From UBA8516 sp964434855 (GTDB lineage: Archaea; Thermoproteota; Nitrososphaeria; Nitrososphaerales; Nitrosopumilaceae): 64,000 nucleotides of DNA. Shown one piece after another: positions 26,959 through 35,547 of this stretch. Under the pieces are notes generated by a model. The model saw nothing but the letters and a program-made list of their open reading frames with translations, made no database searches and was not told the DNA's origin. The DNA is taken from contig CAYSWR010000001.1 in the NCBI GenBank assembly GCA_964434855.1, positions 14,643 through 78,642 on the forward strand, written 5' to 3'. Each line of letters opens with the position of its first letter. The first letter of the stretch is position 1. The translations under genes and the position numbers were made by a program.

Positions 26959-28623
26959 TTACGTTAAAGCTTGAGATGCTTCATGGAACATCTGGCTTTT
27001 TGCACAGCCTGCAGCAAGTTCATCTCCTGAACCTCGTCTCATGATTCCTCTGTACAAGCCATCTTCTAGTTTTGCGCCTACTTTTTGTTCCCATTCTTCT
27101 ACAGTAGTCGAGTATTTCTTTTGGATTCTGTCTCTGTACCACTCAGGTATTACATTAAAAGCACAGAATGGAATTATTCTGAGATCCGGTGTTACATAGT
27201 GAATATCACATCTTTGTAATCTTTCTAGGTCTTCGTTGTATTTGTCTTGGAAGTGCATCATGCCAAGGAATAATCCTTTGACATGCCATGAGCCAACAGA
27301 GTCAAATGATCTCTTCATCAAGATGTTTCCAAACATCTTTGCCAAATCAAGACCAGCTGGCTGTTTCTTCTTATCAACAAAGCTTGAAAGCTTTCGTACA
27401 ACTTCAAGCATTGTAAAGTATTTGTTCTTGCCAGAACGGATTTCTTCTGCCTTATCTTCGAAAAGTTCTAACATTCCTTGAATGTCTGCAAATCTGGTCA
27501 GCGGTACAAATTTCTTGGTTTCCTGATCCTCAAAGATGTACGTACCGGCACCGCATGCAAAGTGAATTGATAACTCGTATTTTGGTTTACTTGAAAATGC
27601 TTCAATTACATTTGTTAATGGCATGCAGCTTGGAACGGGGAACCAGTCATCTACAGTAACTTCAGCCCCAGTCTGTTCCTCAATTCTTTGGATACAGTCA
27701 GGAATCGTAATTCGATATTTCTCTCGTTCTTTTTTGCCCATTCTTCCCGTCAATGAGACTGGCTGGAAGTTTACTGCATGGACAACATCTAAGTTCTTTT
27801 GTGCATATCTGATTATGCCACCTAGTTCGTGATCATTAATTGATTTGATAACAGTGGGTACAAAAACTACTGTAGTGCCTGTCTTTCTTGCACTCTCAAG
27901 AGCATATGGGACTTCCCAATGGTTCTTTGGATTTGTTCTTGCAGTTACACCATCAAAACTGAGGTAAAGGTTGTTAACACCAGCTAGTCTTACTTCGCGC
28001 ATTGCTTCTGGATCCAGAGCAAATCTAATTCCGTTTGTATTCATCTGTATATGATCAACGCCTTCTTCTTTCATTATTTTAATAATATCAACAATATCTT
28101 CACGTAACATAGGTTCACCACCAGTTATTTGCATCGAGTTTCCTGGAATTGGCCTTTCTGCCCTCAGAGTCTTCATCATTGCTCTTACTTGATCATGTGA
28201 TGGTTCATACATGTATGCACCTTCAAGTCCCTTTTTCACATAGAAGAAGCAATACCAACATGTTAGATCACATCTGTTAGTAACTATCATGTTCGCTAGT
28301 CCACTGTGGGATAAGTGATTTGAACAAAGGCCGCAGTTGTTTGGACACGAGCATTTCTCAATCATAACATTTGGAGCATGAGCACCTTTTCCGTCCATCC
28401 AATAAGTGCTGAACTTTTTGTACATTTCATAGGAACCAAAGTATAGCTCTTCACATTCGCCATGTGTTGGGCAGGTCTTTGTCATGAATACTTTACCATC
28501 TCTTTCAAAGACCTCTGCGTCCAGAATCATATTGCAATCTGGACATATACTTTGAGTAAATCTAATAGTAGATTTTTTGCCTAGTGTAGGCACCTTCTGG
28601 TTGACAATCTGAATTAGCTCCAT
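26959..28623 (-). CDS. Radical SAM enzyme of the tetraether lipid synthase (Tes) type
   Basis: A 554-residue radical SAM protein. The SAM cluster motif is CDLTCWYC (CxxxCxxC, near residue 118), followed by QITGGEP. It also has an N-terminal rubredoxin-like pair (CPDC... CPTHGE), a CSCPNNCGLC site ahead of the SAM cluster, and later Cys in the CDIHYVTPDLRIIPFCAF region. This agrees with Tes/MJ0619-type enzymes, which carry several Fe-S clusters and a mononuclear Fe site. Tes couples two archaeols into tetraether lipids. Closely related paralogues exist, so the exact substrate is uncertain. Confidence 0.75.
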   Translation of the reverse strand: MELIQIVNQKVPTLGKKSTIRFTQSICPDCNMILDAEVFERDGKVFMTKTCPTHGECEELYFGSYEMYKKFSTYWMDGKGAHAPNVMIEKCSCPNNCGLCSNHLSHSGLANMIVTNRCDLTCWYCFFYVKKGLEGAYMYEPSHDQVRAMMKTLRAERPIPGNSMQITGGEPMLREDIVDIIKIMKEEGVDHIQMNTNGIRFALDPEAMREVRLAGVNNLYLSFDGVTARTNPKNHWEVPYALESARKTGTTVVFVPTVIKSINDHELGGIIRYAQKNLDVVHAVNFQPVSLTGRMGKKEREKYRITIPDCIQRIEEQTGAEVTVDDWFPVPSCMPLTNVIEAFSSKPKYELSIHFACGAGTYIFEDQETKKFVPLTRFADIQGMLELFEDKAEEIRSGKNKYFTMLEVVRKLSSFVDKKKQPAGLDLAKMFGNILMKRSFDSVGSWHVKGLFLGMMHFQDKYNEDLERLQRCDIHYVTPDLRIIPFCAFNVIPEWYRDRIQKKYSTTVEEWEQKVGAKLEDGLYRGIMRRGSGDELAAGCAKSQMFHEASQALT

Positions 28624-28769
28624 ACTAATCGTTTGTTTTCAGAGTTAGTATTTAATCGATTTCCTACAAGACACCGGTGGTTTTGTGAGATTAAACGTCA
28701 TTCAATATGCCTGATTCGTGAATATTCCCATAGTTGACATATATATCAAAAAACTAAGAATGAAAATAG

Positions 28770-29540
28770 ATGAGTCTTTCAGATAAGGCGCGAAAGGCAC
28801 TTGAAAAAATAGGTCTCACAAGTTATGAAATAAAGACGTATTCTGCACTTTTAAAAACTGGTCAGATAAATGCGTCAGATCTAAGTCAGAAATCTAGTGT
28901 GCCATATTCAAAAATATACGAAGTATTGGGTACATTGGAAGAAAAGGGATGGATTGGTTCTGATGAATCAAGACCTACACAGTATTTTGCAAAACCACCT
29001 TCTACTGCAATAGAAAATACAAGACAGGCTCAAGAAGTAGAATTCAAAAACAATGAATCCGCAATTTTAAAAGAACTTACTCCACTTTATGAGCAAAGTG
29101 GCACCAGTGAACGACCTGACATTTGGGTTCTTTCAGGAGTGGTAAATATTGCTTCTAAAATTTTGGAAATGGTAGATTCGTGTAGAAATGAAGTGTTGAT
29201 AGCAATACCAAAGGTTGCAGAAGATCTGGCCAAGGAAGCATTGCCTAAGCTTAGATTATTACATGACAGGGGAGTAGACATCACAATATTAGTTTCTGAG
29301 GATGCAAATTCAGAAACTCTCAAAGCATTATCACGAGTAGCCAAAGTAAAAATTAAGAAGGGACTCTTTGGCGGCGGGGTAATATCAGACAAAAGATATG
29401 TTGTGATATTACTTGGAGAGGATCTTGGCACCTCTGGATCTGCAGAAGCAGTAGCTATATGGGCAGATCATTCTGGCCTTGCTGGCTTTGCACGTGAATA
29501 TTTTGAATACTTATTAAAAGAATCAAAGGATGTAAAGTAA
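28770..29540 (+). CDS. TrmB-family transcriptional regulator
   Basis: A 256-residue regulator. The N-terminal winged helix is clear (ALEKIGLTSYEIKTYSALLKTGQINASDLSQKSS, residues about 10-45), followed by a short coiled coil and the C-terminal TrmB regulatory domain (about 110-255, with VLIAIPKVAEDLAKEALPKL and DITILVSED). It may control nearby metabolism, for example the divergently placed Tes-type gene, but no operator is identified. Confidence 0.85.
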   Translation: MSLSDKARKALEKIGLTSYEIKTYSALLKTGQINASDLSQKSSVPYSKIYEVLGTLEEKGWIGSDESRPTQYFAKPPSTAIENTRQAQEVEFKNNESAILKELTPLYEQSGTSERPDIWVLSGVVNIASKILEMVDSCRNEVLIAIPKVAEDLAKEALPKLRLLHDRGVDITILVSEDANSETLKALSRVAKVKIKKGLFGGGVISDKRYVVILLGEDLGTSGSAEAVAIWADHSGLAGFAREYFEYLLKESKDVK

Positions 29541-29581
29541 GGTAAAACAATCTGTCTAATACGAAAGATGAAGTTCTGTTT

Positions 29582-29998
29582 GTGGGTACCGCAGAAGCGG
29601 AACATGTTGAGATGTATCTAAAGGCCATATGGCACATAAAAGAGAGTGGCAATCCTGTGAAGATTAGTTCAATAGCCAAGATGCTAAATGTTAGGCAACC
29701 AAGTGTTGTTCAGATGCTAAAAAAGCTAAACGAATCCAAACTTGTCAATTATAACAAGACTGGTGTTTCGTTAACCAAAGGTGGAGAACAAGTAGGTTCG
29801 AACATGATGCGAAATAGTAGATTGTTAGAAGTTTTGATGGATAGTGCACTCAAAGTAGACATAGATGAAGAGATGGTTTGTGGAATAGAACATCATATGA
29901 ATGAGCAGTTTACCGATGCGCTTTGTACAATGTTAAAGCACCCAAGAAAATGTCCACATGATCACGATATTCCACGTGGAAAATGTTGCAAAAATTAA
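29582..29998 (+). CDS. DtxR/MntR-family metal-dependent repressor
   Basis: A 138-residue metalloregulator with an N-terminal winged helix (EMYLKAIWHIKESGNPVKISSIAKMLNVRQPSVVQMLKKL) and a metal-binding/dimerisation domain (VCGIEHHMNEQFTDALCTM). The start is GTG at 29582. The SH3-like third domain is absent, as in MntR. The C-terminus is Cys/His-rich (CPHDHDIPRGKCCKN). It should respond to Fe or Mn, by family. Confidence 0.85.
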   Translation: MGTAEAEHVEMYLKAIWHIKESGNPVKISSIAKMLNVRQPSVVQMLKKLNESKLVNYNKTGVSLTKGGEQVGSNMMRNSRLLEVLMDSALKVDIDEEMVCGIEHHMNEQFTDALCTMLKHPRKCPHDHDIPRGKCCKN

Positions 29999-30039
29999 TT
30001 TTGAAATAAGTTATATCTTAGTAAGAATTCCAAATCATT

Positions 30040-30195
30040 ATGACTTGTTTCTGTGGTTGTGAAACCTATATCCGTGATTCTAATGGCTTTAAGATAGGAT
30101 GTGTAAAGTGTAGTCACGGTCCACAAAATCATGAGGAAAGTTTCAAGCTAAAATCAAATCTTGAAGAAAGCCAGAAACGCGGATCTCTTTCTTGA
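30040..30195 (+). CDS. Small Cys-rich protein (51 aa), possible zinc knuckle
   Basis: An ATG-to-TGA frame of 52 codons starting MTCFCGCETYIRDSNG, with CVKCSHG at residues about 21-27. The CFCGC and CVKC pairs could bind a zinc ion. The C-terminal half is hydrophilic. It starts 41 bp after the DtxR gene, so it may be co-transcribed with it. The stop codon ends exactly where the convergent yjbQ stop begins. No known family is assigned. Confidence 0.55.
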   Translation: MTCFCGCETYIRDSNGFKIGCVKCSHGPQNHEESFKLKSNLEESQKRGSLS

Positions 30196-30615
30196 TTATT
30201 CTCCAATTAACTTGACAAGAACTCTTTTTGATCTTCTTCCATCAAACTCGCCGTAGAATATTTGTTCCCATGGTCCAAAATCAAGTTGACCATTGGTTAT
30301 AGCTACAACGACTTCTCTACCCATTACTTGTCTTTTTAAATGAGCGTCTGCATTGTCTTCTCCAGTCTTATTGTGTTCGTATTGTTCTGTTGGTTCATGT
30401 GGTGCTAGTTCTTCAAGCCACTTTTCATAGTCGTGATGAAGACCACTTTCGTTATCATTGATAAATACGCTGGCTGTGATATGCATCGCATTTACCAAAC
30501 AAAGACCCTCATTGATACCACTTTTTTGAACAATCTTTTCAATTTGTGATGTGATGTTTACAAATCCTCTTCTGGAGGGAACGTTGAATGTTAGATATTC
30601 TGTAACTGATTTCAT
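30196..30615 (-). CDS. YjbQ/UPF0047 family protein
   Basis: A 139-residue member of the YjbQ family, for which secondary thiamine-phosphate synthase activity has been reported. Conserved features are NAMHITASVFINDNESGLHHDYEKWLEELAP (the His- and Asp-rich pocket) and the GNxxDAHLKRQVMGREVVV block (NADAHLKRQ). Ending GPWEQIFYGEFDGRRSKRVLVKLIG is also typical. Physiological role is uncertain. Confidence 0.88.
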   Translation of the reverse strand: MKSVTEYLTFNVPSRRGFVNITSQIEKIVQKSGINEGLCLVNAMHITASVFINDNESGLHHDYEKWLEELAPHEPTEQYEHNKTGEDNADAHLKRQVMGREVVVAITNGQLDFGPWEQIFYGEFDGRRSKRVLVKLIGE

Positions 30616-30656
30616 GAGTATTCAAACACAAGATTTATGATAAAGACATTGTGAAT

Positions 30657-30717
30657 GCAGGCTCAGAACTCAAGATCCTTCTCATCAAATCAAAGGGATT
30701 TGGTCATCAACGCCTGC
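30657..30717 (-). ncRNA. C/D box sRNA, predicted guide for C34 of tRNA-Leu(CAA)
   Basis: A 61-nt candidate on the minus strand. Its ends form a perfect 6-bp stem (GCAGGC/GCCTGC). Inside are box C TTGATGA, box D' TTGA, box C' TTGATGA and box D CTGA in the right order. The guide next to box D is GGATCTTGAGTT. Its complement AACTCAAGATCC fits an anticodon arm with loop CUCAAGA, and the fifth base from box D pairs with the C of anticodon CAA. This is the expected N+5 methylation position. The target tRNA is not in the window. Confidence 0.7.
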
Positions 30718-30793
30718 AAATATTAAATTTTCTAGTTCCTAATTGAGTCTTTCAAGAAGCTTGATAAAAGGCAAATGACCAAAATTTGTCAAG

Positions 30794-31216
30794 ATGGTTG
30801 CAATAGATGCCACATGCTCGCTTGAGAGTTTCAGGAAATTTGTAATCCTTAGTACATGTAATTCTTTCATTCCTGAGAGCTACTTCGAGGATTATGAGGT
30901 ATTTCCAGAACGTGAAACAAGTCCTGGTCTCATTTATGTCGAAGCTGCAGACAAAGTGACTTTGAAAAAAATTCGTGACATGACCTTTGTCAATGCAAAG
31001 GATGTGTTAGGTATGATATACTCTTCAAAGAGCGGAAACACCAATCTAAAATGGCGTCAAATTAGACGAAACACTGGCAAGGTTGTTGGGGAGGCTTCCA
31101 CAAACACACTTGTAAACCTAACAGAAGCAGGCGTTTTAACTCAAGAATGGGTTCAAAATTATCTAAGAAAAAAGGCAGAAGAACAACCGACCAAGGCTAG
31201 TGAATTAACAAACTAA
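30794..31216 (+). CDS. Conserved hypothetical protein (140 aa)
   Basis: A soluble protein with mixed strands and helices (FRKFVILSTCNSFIPESYFEDYEVF; DKVTLKKIRDMTFVNAKDVLGMIYS) and a charged C-terminal helix (WVQNYLRKKAEEQ). The combination of basic KWRQIRRNTGK and a mixed alpha/beta core could bind nucleic acid, but nothing specific is visible. It precedes the pelota gene by 47 bp. Confidence 0.6.
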   Translation: MVAIDATCSLESFRKFVILSTCNSFIPESYFEDYEVFPERETSPGLIYVEAADKVTLKKIRDMTFVNAKDVLGMIYSSKSGNTNLKWRQIRRNTGKVVGEASTNTLVNLTEAGVLTQEWVQNYLRKKAEEQPTKASELTN

Positions 31217-31263
31217 TCTCTTTTCTTTTTTATTGTTCCTTTTCTAATGTAAAGCAGATTAAA

Positions 31264-32313
31264 ATGATCACAAAAACTATTGATGAAAATTCTGTGTCAT
31301 TAATACCAGAGGAACCAGATGATCTTTTTGTATTAAGAAGGATCATAAAAAAAGATGACAAACTTACTGGGGATACCACACGTGCTATCAGACAGGAAAA
31401 AGAGTTTGCTAGACCAGATAGAGGTGAGAGGATCAAAATACGAGTTGCACTAAATGTGGAAAAAATTTCAATTGATGACGTTGTCGATAGATTAAAAGTT
31501 CATGGAACAATAATAGAATCTGATAGTGAATCAGTACAGAAAGGATCACATCATTCATTGACACTCAAGATAGGCGAAGCAATTACTTTGACTAAAAAGA
31601 AATGGGGTGATCTTGAAAAAAAATTGATTTTTGCTAAAAAGGAAAATTTTGGATTTTTGTTAGTAGCAATTGATACTGGAGATTGTGGGATAGGTAGACT
31701 GAGCGGTACTCATCTGAAGTTAATGCCAAACATGTACTCAGGTGCAAGTGGAAAAAGATACAAAGCAAAATTCAATATTGAAACATTTTTTGAAGATGTT
31801 CAAAGAGCAGTTTCATCTTCTATACAAGAAGAAGATGCTATCATAATATTCGGTCCTGGTGAAACTAGAAAGAGATTTAGTAACTATCTCATGGAAACAC
31901 CAATTGGTAAAAAACACAAAATCCAGGTTATTGAAGGGATTGACTCTGGTGGTGAGGATGGAATTTATACATTTGTAAGATCACAGGCGATGAAACAAGC
32001 GATGGTCAATAGCAAACTTGCCAAAGCCTTACGCATAATAGATGAGATAATGCTACTAGTTAACAAAAAAAGTAACAAATTCACCATGGGTTTTGCTGAA
32101 ACTGAAAAGGCAAATGAGGCAGGAGCTGTAGAGTCAATTATTTTTTCTGACAAGGTTTTTGAAAAACAAGATGAAGATGAAATCATAGAGTTTTTAAATC
32201 AAGCTGAAAGCAAAGGTGTTGAAATATTTTCTGTTGATTCTACTACAGATGTAGGATTGAGAGTTTCAGCGCTTGGAGGAATTGTTTCACTTTTGCGTTT
32301 TGTACCTAATTAG
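31264..32313 (+). CDS. pelA: Pelota/Dom34, mRNA surveillance and ribosome rescue factor
   Basis: A 349-residue eRF1 paralogue that, with aEF1alpha, releases stalled ribosomes. The N-terminal Sm-like domain (about 1-130) includes SLIPEEPDDLFVLRRIIKKDDKLTG and the family ERIKIRVALNVEKI. The central and C-terminal eRF1-like domains contain AIDTGDCGIGRLSGT, IFGPGETRKRF and the final EIFSVDSTTDVGLRVSALGGI. It lacks the GGQ motif, as expected. The end overlaps the cutA gene by 8 bp. Confidence 0.95.
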   Translation: MITKTIDENSVSLIPEEPDDLFVLRRIIKKDDKLTGDTTRAIRQEKEFARPDRGERIKIRVALNVEKISIDDVVDRLKVHGTIIESDSESVQKGSHHSLTLKIGEAITLTKKKWGDLEKKLIFAKKENFGFLLVAIDTGDCGIGRLSGTHLKLMPNMYSGASGKRYKAKFNIETFFEDVQRAVSSSIQEEDAIIIFGPGETRKRFSNYLMETPIGKKHKIQVIEGIDSGGEDGIYTFVRSQAMKQAMVNSKLAKALRIIDEIMLLVNKKSNKFTMGFAETEKANEAGAVESIIFSDKVFEKQDEDEIIEFLNQAESKGVEIFSVDSTTDVGLRVSALGGIVSLLRFVPN

Positions 32314-32617
32314 TTGAGGTTACAAGCCAATCCAGATATGGTTTGTTTAGTGTTTTTACTTTAAGCTCAGCAATTTCTGGAACTTTGTATGGATGTGATT
32401 TTTTAATCTCATTTTTTAGTGATTTTTTTTTCTTATCTGTTGTTTTAAAAAATGCCAAAAATTCTGCAGTGTTTTCAAGCTTGTTCTGCCAAGCATAAAT
32501 AGAGTTTATTTTTGTGAAATTTACACATGCCGCAAGTTTTTCTTTAACTACATTATTTGCAATTTTTAAAATCGATTTTTTATCTGGATATGTTGAGATT
32601 ATTATGACTGCACCCAT
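32306..32617 (-). CDS. cutA: CutA1 divalent-cation tolerance protein
   Basis: A ferredoxin-like trimeric protein of 103 residues. I place the start at the ATG at 32617 (MGAVIIISTYPDK), because upstream codons to 32656 show no family similarity. Conserved segments are KEKLAACVNFTKINSIYAWQNKLENTAEFLAFFKTT and HPYKVPEIAELKV, including the core Cys and Trp. Role in metal homeostasis is known from family only. It converges on pelota. Confidence 0.92.
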   Translation of the reverse strand: MGAVIIISTYPDKKSILKIANNVVKEKLAACVNFTKINSIYAWQNKLENTAEFLAFFKTTDKKKKSLKNEIKKSHPYKVPEIAELKVKTLNKPYLDWLVTSTN

Positions 32618-32661
32618 AGTAACTGATAAATTTGCCCTGACTAAAAAGAGTATCAATTACT

Positions 32662-33864
32662 TTGGCATTTGATTTTTCTGCAAATAATCCCATCTTCTAT
32701 GTTTTGATTGTGTGGGGCATAGTTTTTTTACTAGCCAAAATATCCAAACTTGATAAACGTGGTTTTGAAATAACACCTTATAGTCTTACATACAAAAATC
32801 GTAATGTACAACTTGCTCTAACCAAGATTTTGGGTAGAACTGAGAGAGCTACAAAAGTATTCTCAAACGTAAGTGTTGTTGCTGGATTCATAATGATGGG
32901 TTTTGCTTTCTGGTTTCTGATTTCTAATCTATTCAATTACTTTGTAAAACCAGAGTCATTTTCTGAAGTGACGATTCTGATACCAGGAATCACAATACAG
33001 ACTGCGTCAGCTCTCATACCATTTTTGTTGTCTATTCCTATTGTTCTTGTAATACACGAGGGCGCGCATGGGATTGTTGCTACTTTAGAAAAGATAAAGA
33101 TCAAGACAGGTGGATTTGCAGTATTTATTGCACTTTTTGCTGGCTTTGTCGAACCAGATGAGGAAGATTTTGCCAAGGCAAAAAAGATTTCAAAACTTAG
33201 AGTGATAGGAGCTGGAGCAACATCAAATGTTATTTTTTCTTTTATCATAGCTGGCCTCCTTATCTTTAATCCATCTTTTGCATTGTTAACGCCAGAACCT
33301 ATCAGAGGAATATTTTATAATGAACCTATAGGAGTTCCAATAATTTCTGTGACTGAGGGAACAGGAGCTGCTGCAGCTGGTTTACTTAAAGATGACATAA
33401 TTACTGCAATAAATGGCATTTCTGTTGTTCAGCCACAAGATTTTACAAAGATAAAACTTGTACCTGGCGAAACAGCAATGGTCAAAATAATTAGAAATGG
33501 TGAGACTGTACAAATTCCTGTTGTAACTAAGGCATCACCAGATGATCCACAAAGAGGTTTACTTGGAATTACAAGAGCTGCATTTCCATCGTATCAACCG
33601 GTAGTTCCTTACTACATACCATGGAGTCCAGAAGCTTTCACGTTTCTACTTTGGCTTTGGATGCTCTCCTTTTTCATAGGGATCTTCAACATGCTTCCTC
33701 TTCCCATACTAGATGGCGGCAAATTCATTCAAAGTATAATTGAAAAAAGCATCTCAGATAAAATAGTAAAAAGTGTTATGTGGTCACTTTATGGTTTTAC
33801 ATTTATTTTGTTTGCACTAAACATTGGTTTTTCCGTAGCCAAATCTGGTTTTATTACCATATAA
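32662..33864 (+). CDS. Site-2-protease-like membrane metalloprotease (M50) with PDZ domain
   Basis: An intramembrane zinc protease of 400 residues starting at TTG 32662. The zinc motif is IHEGAHGIVA (HExxH-like, about residue 132), and the third ligand is in the C-terminal LPLPILDGGKF (about 350). A PDZ domain (about 220-300, ITAINGISVVQPQDF) lies between them. Five to six membrane helices frame the active site. The N-terminal part resembles the archaeal S2P arrangement. It likely releases membrane-bound regulators or clears signal peptides. Confidence 0.88.
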   Translation: MAFDFSANNPIFYVLIVWGIVFLLAKISKLDKRGFEITPYSLTYKNRNVQLALTKILGRTERATKVFSNVSVVAGFIMMGFAFWFLISNLFNYFVKPESFSEVTILIPGITIQTASALIPFLLSIPIVLVIHEGAHGIVATLEKIKIKTGGFAVFIALFAGFVEPDEEDFAKAKKISKLRVIGAGATSNVIFSFIIAGLLIFNPSFALLTPEPIRGIFYNEPIGVPIISVTEGTGAAAAGLLKDDIITAINGISVVQPQDFTKIKLVPGETAMVKIIRNGETVQIPVVTKASPDDPQRGLLGITRAAFPSYQPVVPYYIPWSPEAFTFLLWLWMLSFFIGIFNMLPLPILDGGKFIQSIIEKSISDKIVKSVMWSLYGFTFILFALNIGFSVAKSGFITI

Positions 33865-33894
33865 TCATAATTTTAGATTTACAGAAATTCGCAT

Positions 33895-34839
33895 ATGGTT
33901 AAATTTGGGCACAAAAAAGTTCCCTTTATGAATTGTAACAGATGCGGAAATATTGCAGTTTTTTCTAGAAAGTATTCAGGAGAGAGTCTTTGCTCTTTCT
34001 GCTTTTCAAATTCAATTGTACAAAAAACATCTAGAATAATATCAAAAAATAATATGATTCAAAATGGAGATGTAGTTGGAGTAGCAGTATCGGGAGGAAA
34101 GGATTCATTATCACTTTTACATGTGCTTAAAAAAATGTCTGAATCACATAACTTTAAGATGATAGCAATAACAGTAGACGAGGGAATTCCCGGCTATCGT
34201 GATGAAGCATTAGAAATTGTAAGAAATTTCTGCAATAAGCTTGATGTGGAGTACAGATCTTATGCATACAAAGATCTTTTTGATTTAACATTAGAAGAAT
34301 CACTTGAGCTTAGAGAAAGTGAAAAGATATCATCATGTTCAATCTGTGGGATATTACGAAGACGTGCAATAGATTTTGGTGCCAAAGATTTGGATGTTGA
34401 TGTAATAGCTACAGGTCATAATTTAGACGATGTTCTTCAAACTTTTATCATTAATGTTCTATCTGGAGATACAAATAAGATTGGATGGATGGAACCCATC
34501 ACATCAAACAAAATTAGAAAAATAAAGCCTTTCTGTGAAATTTACGAAAATGAAATTGTGTTTTATGCTTTTACAAACGAAATTCCTTTCCAGTCCGAGC
34601 AATGTCCTCATATGAATGAAGGAATAAGAACAGAAATACGTGAATTTCTAAATTCTTTAGAAAATCATCATAGTGGGATTAAAAATAGCATGTATGGTTC
34701 TGTTATGAAATTATCTCAAATAGTTAAAGATACAAACTACAAACAAAGAAGAGCCTGTCAGAAGTGTGGTAATCAATGTACTGGTGAGGTATGTTCTGTT
34801 TGTACCATGCTTGTAAATTTAAAACAAGATCGATCCTAA
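33895..34839 (+). CDS. ncsA: tRNA 2-thiolation ATPase (NcsA/TtuA/CTU1-like)
   Basis: A PP-loop adenylating enzyme that thiolates tRNA uridines. N-terminal zinc site CNRCG...CSFC (residues about 14-36), PP-loop VAVSGGKDSLSLLHVL (about 62), central CSICGILRRR and later EQCPHM give the three Fe-S or catalytic Cys region of the TtuA group, and the C-terminal zinc site is CQKCGNQCTGEVCSVC. It probably makes 2-thiouridine at position 34 or 54, with a ubiquitin-like sulfur donor encoded elsewhere. The SRP RNA gene follows. Confidence 0.9.
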   Translation: MVKFGHKKVPFMNCNRCGNIAVFSRKYSGESLCSFCFSNSIVQKTSRIISKNNMIQNGDVVGVAVSGGKDSLSLLHVLKKMSESHNFKMIAITVDEGIPGYRDEALEIVRNFCNKLDVEYRSYAYKDLFDLTLEESLELRESEKISSCSICGILRRRAIDFGAKDLDVDVIATGHNLDDVLQTFIINVLSGDTNKIGWMEPITSNKIRKIKPFCEIYENEIVFYAFTNEIPFQSEQCPHMNEGIRTEIREFLNSLENHHSGIKNSMYGSVMKLSQIVKDTNYKQRRACQKCGNQCTGEVCSVCTMLVNLKQDRS

Positions 34840-34870
34840 TGCAAATATAAGATTTCATTGTATGTATATT

Positions 34871-35190
34871 GGTAGTAGGTAGGATCGGGGCGCCAGCCGT
34901 GCCCCATATCTGAAACCGGCTATATGCAGAGATCAGTAACTGCTGGGTAAATATCTAGATGGATAGTACCTGCTTGACTTGCGGAAATGAAATCACGCCG
35001 AAGCGGGTGGATGCAGGGCTGAAGCTGTCCGAAGGGATAGTCTTCAAGACCTAACTGCTGAAAGGGATGAGGTCCGGGAGGGAGCAATCCTAAGGTGGAG
35101 CATTCACGCTGCGTCGTCTACGTGGCGGATCTTGCTTGACTTGAGATGGGGCTATTTGTTTAGACTGGAACTAGTGGAGCTACTACTAAA
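34871..35190 (+). ncRNA. Signal recognition particle (7S) RNA
   Basis: About 320 nt, in a 375-bp region without a CDS. The ends form a helix-1 pairing (TTGGTAGTAG at 34871 with CTACTACTAA at 35180). The conserved SRP54-binding helix 8 reads GGTCCGGGAGGGAGCAATCC at 35071-35090. The segment near 34911 (TCTGAAACCGGCTATATGC) resembles the Alu-region signature. A TATA-like AAATATAAG lies at about 34843. Its RNA scaffolds the SRP19-SRP54 particle. Confidence 0.9.
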
Positions 35191-35214
35191 TATTCATGAC
35201 TAGATGTTTAGAAT

Positions 35215-35547
35215 ATGGACAATCTAATTTTTTCTGGACATAATAGAACTTATGATGATTTCAAAAAACAGCTTACACCAACAATAAAACCACTTTTTGA
35301 TTTACTAAGAGATTATTGTTTTTCTTTTGGAAAAAATGTAATTGAGGATGTGCGTATGCATAGAATAGTATTTTGCAAGTCTATGACGTTTAGGTTCTTT
35401 GCAGATATGGAGCCACAACATGAGTCTATTTTAATAAAAATAAGAAGAGATAGAAAAGAACCTCAAAAAGATGTACTGATAAAACCTGGTCAAGATCTTA
35501 GCGAAATAAAAAATCTTCTTTTGGACGCTTATAATACAATACATTAG
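35215..35547 (+). CDS. Hypothetical protein (110 aa), DUF5655-like
   Basis: A soluble alpha/beta protein. The order helix (LFDLLRDYCFSFGKNVIED), then strands (HRIVFCKSMTFRFFADME and ESILIKIRRD), resembles the DUF5655 nucleic-acid-enzyme-associated domain, but identity is low and role unknown. It starts 25 bp after the SRP RNA end and converges on the acylphosphatase gene with a 4-bp overlap. Confidence 0.55.
   Translation: MDNLIFSGHNRTYDDFKKQLTPTIKPLFDLLRDYCFSFGKNVIEDVRMHRIVFCKSMTFRFFADMEPQHESILIKIRRDRKEPQKDVLIKPGQDLSEIKNLLLDAYNTIH

Noticed and set aside
34841..35214. Possible short protein genes in the 375-bp space
   Set aside because: The space is explained by SRP RNA, with paired ends and the helix 8 signature.
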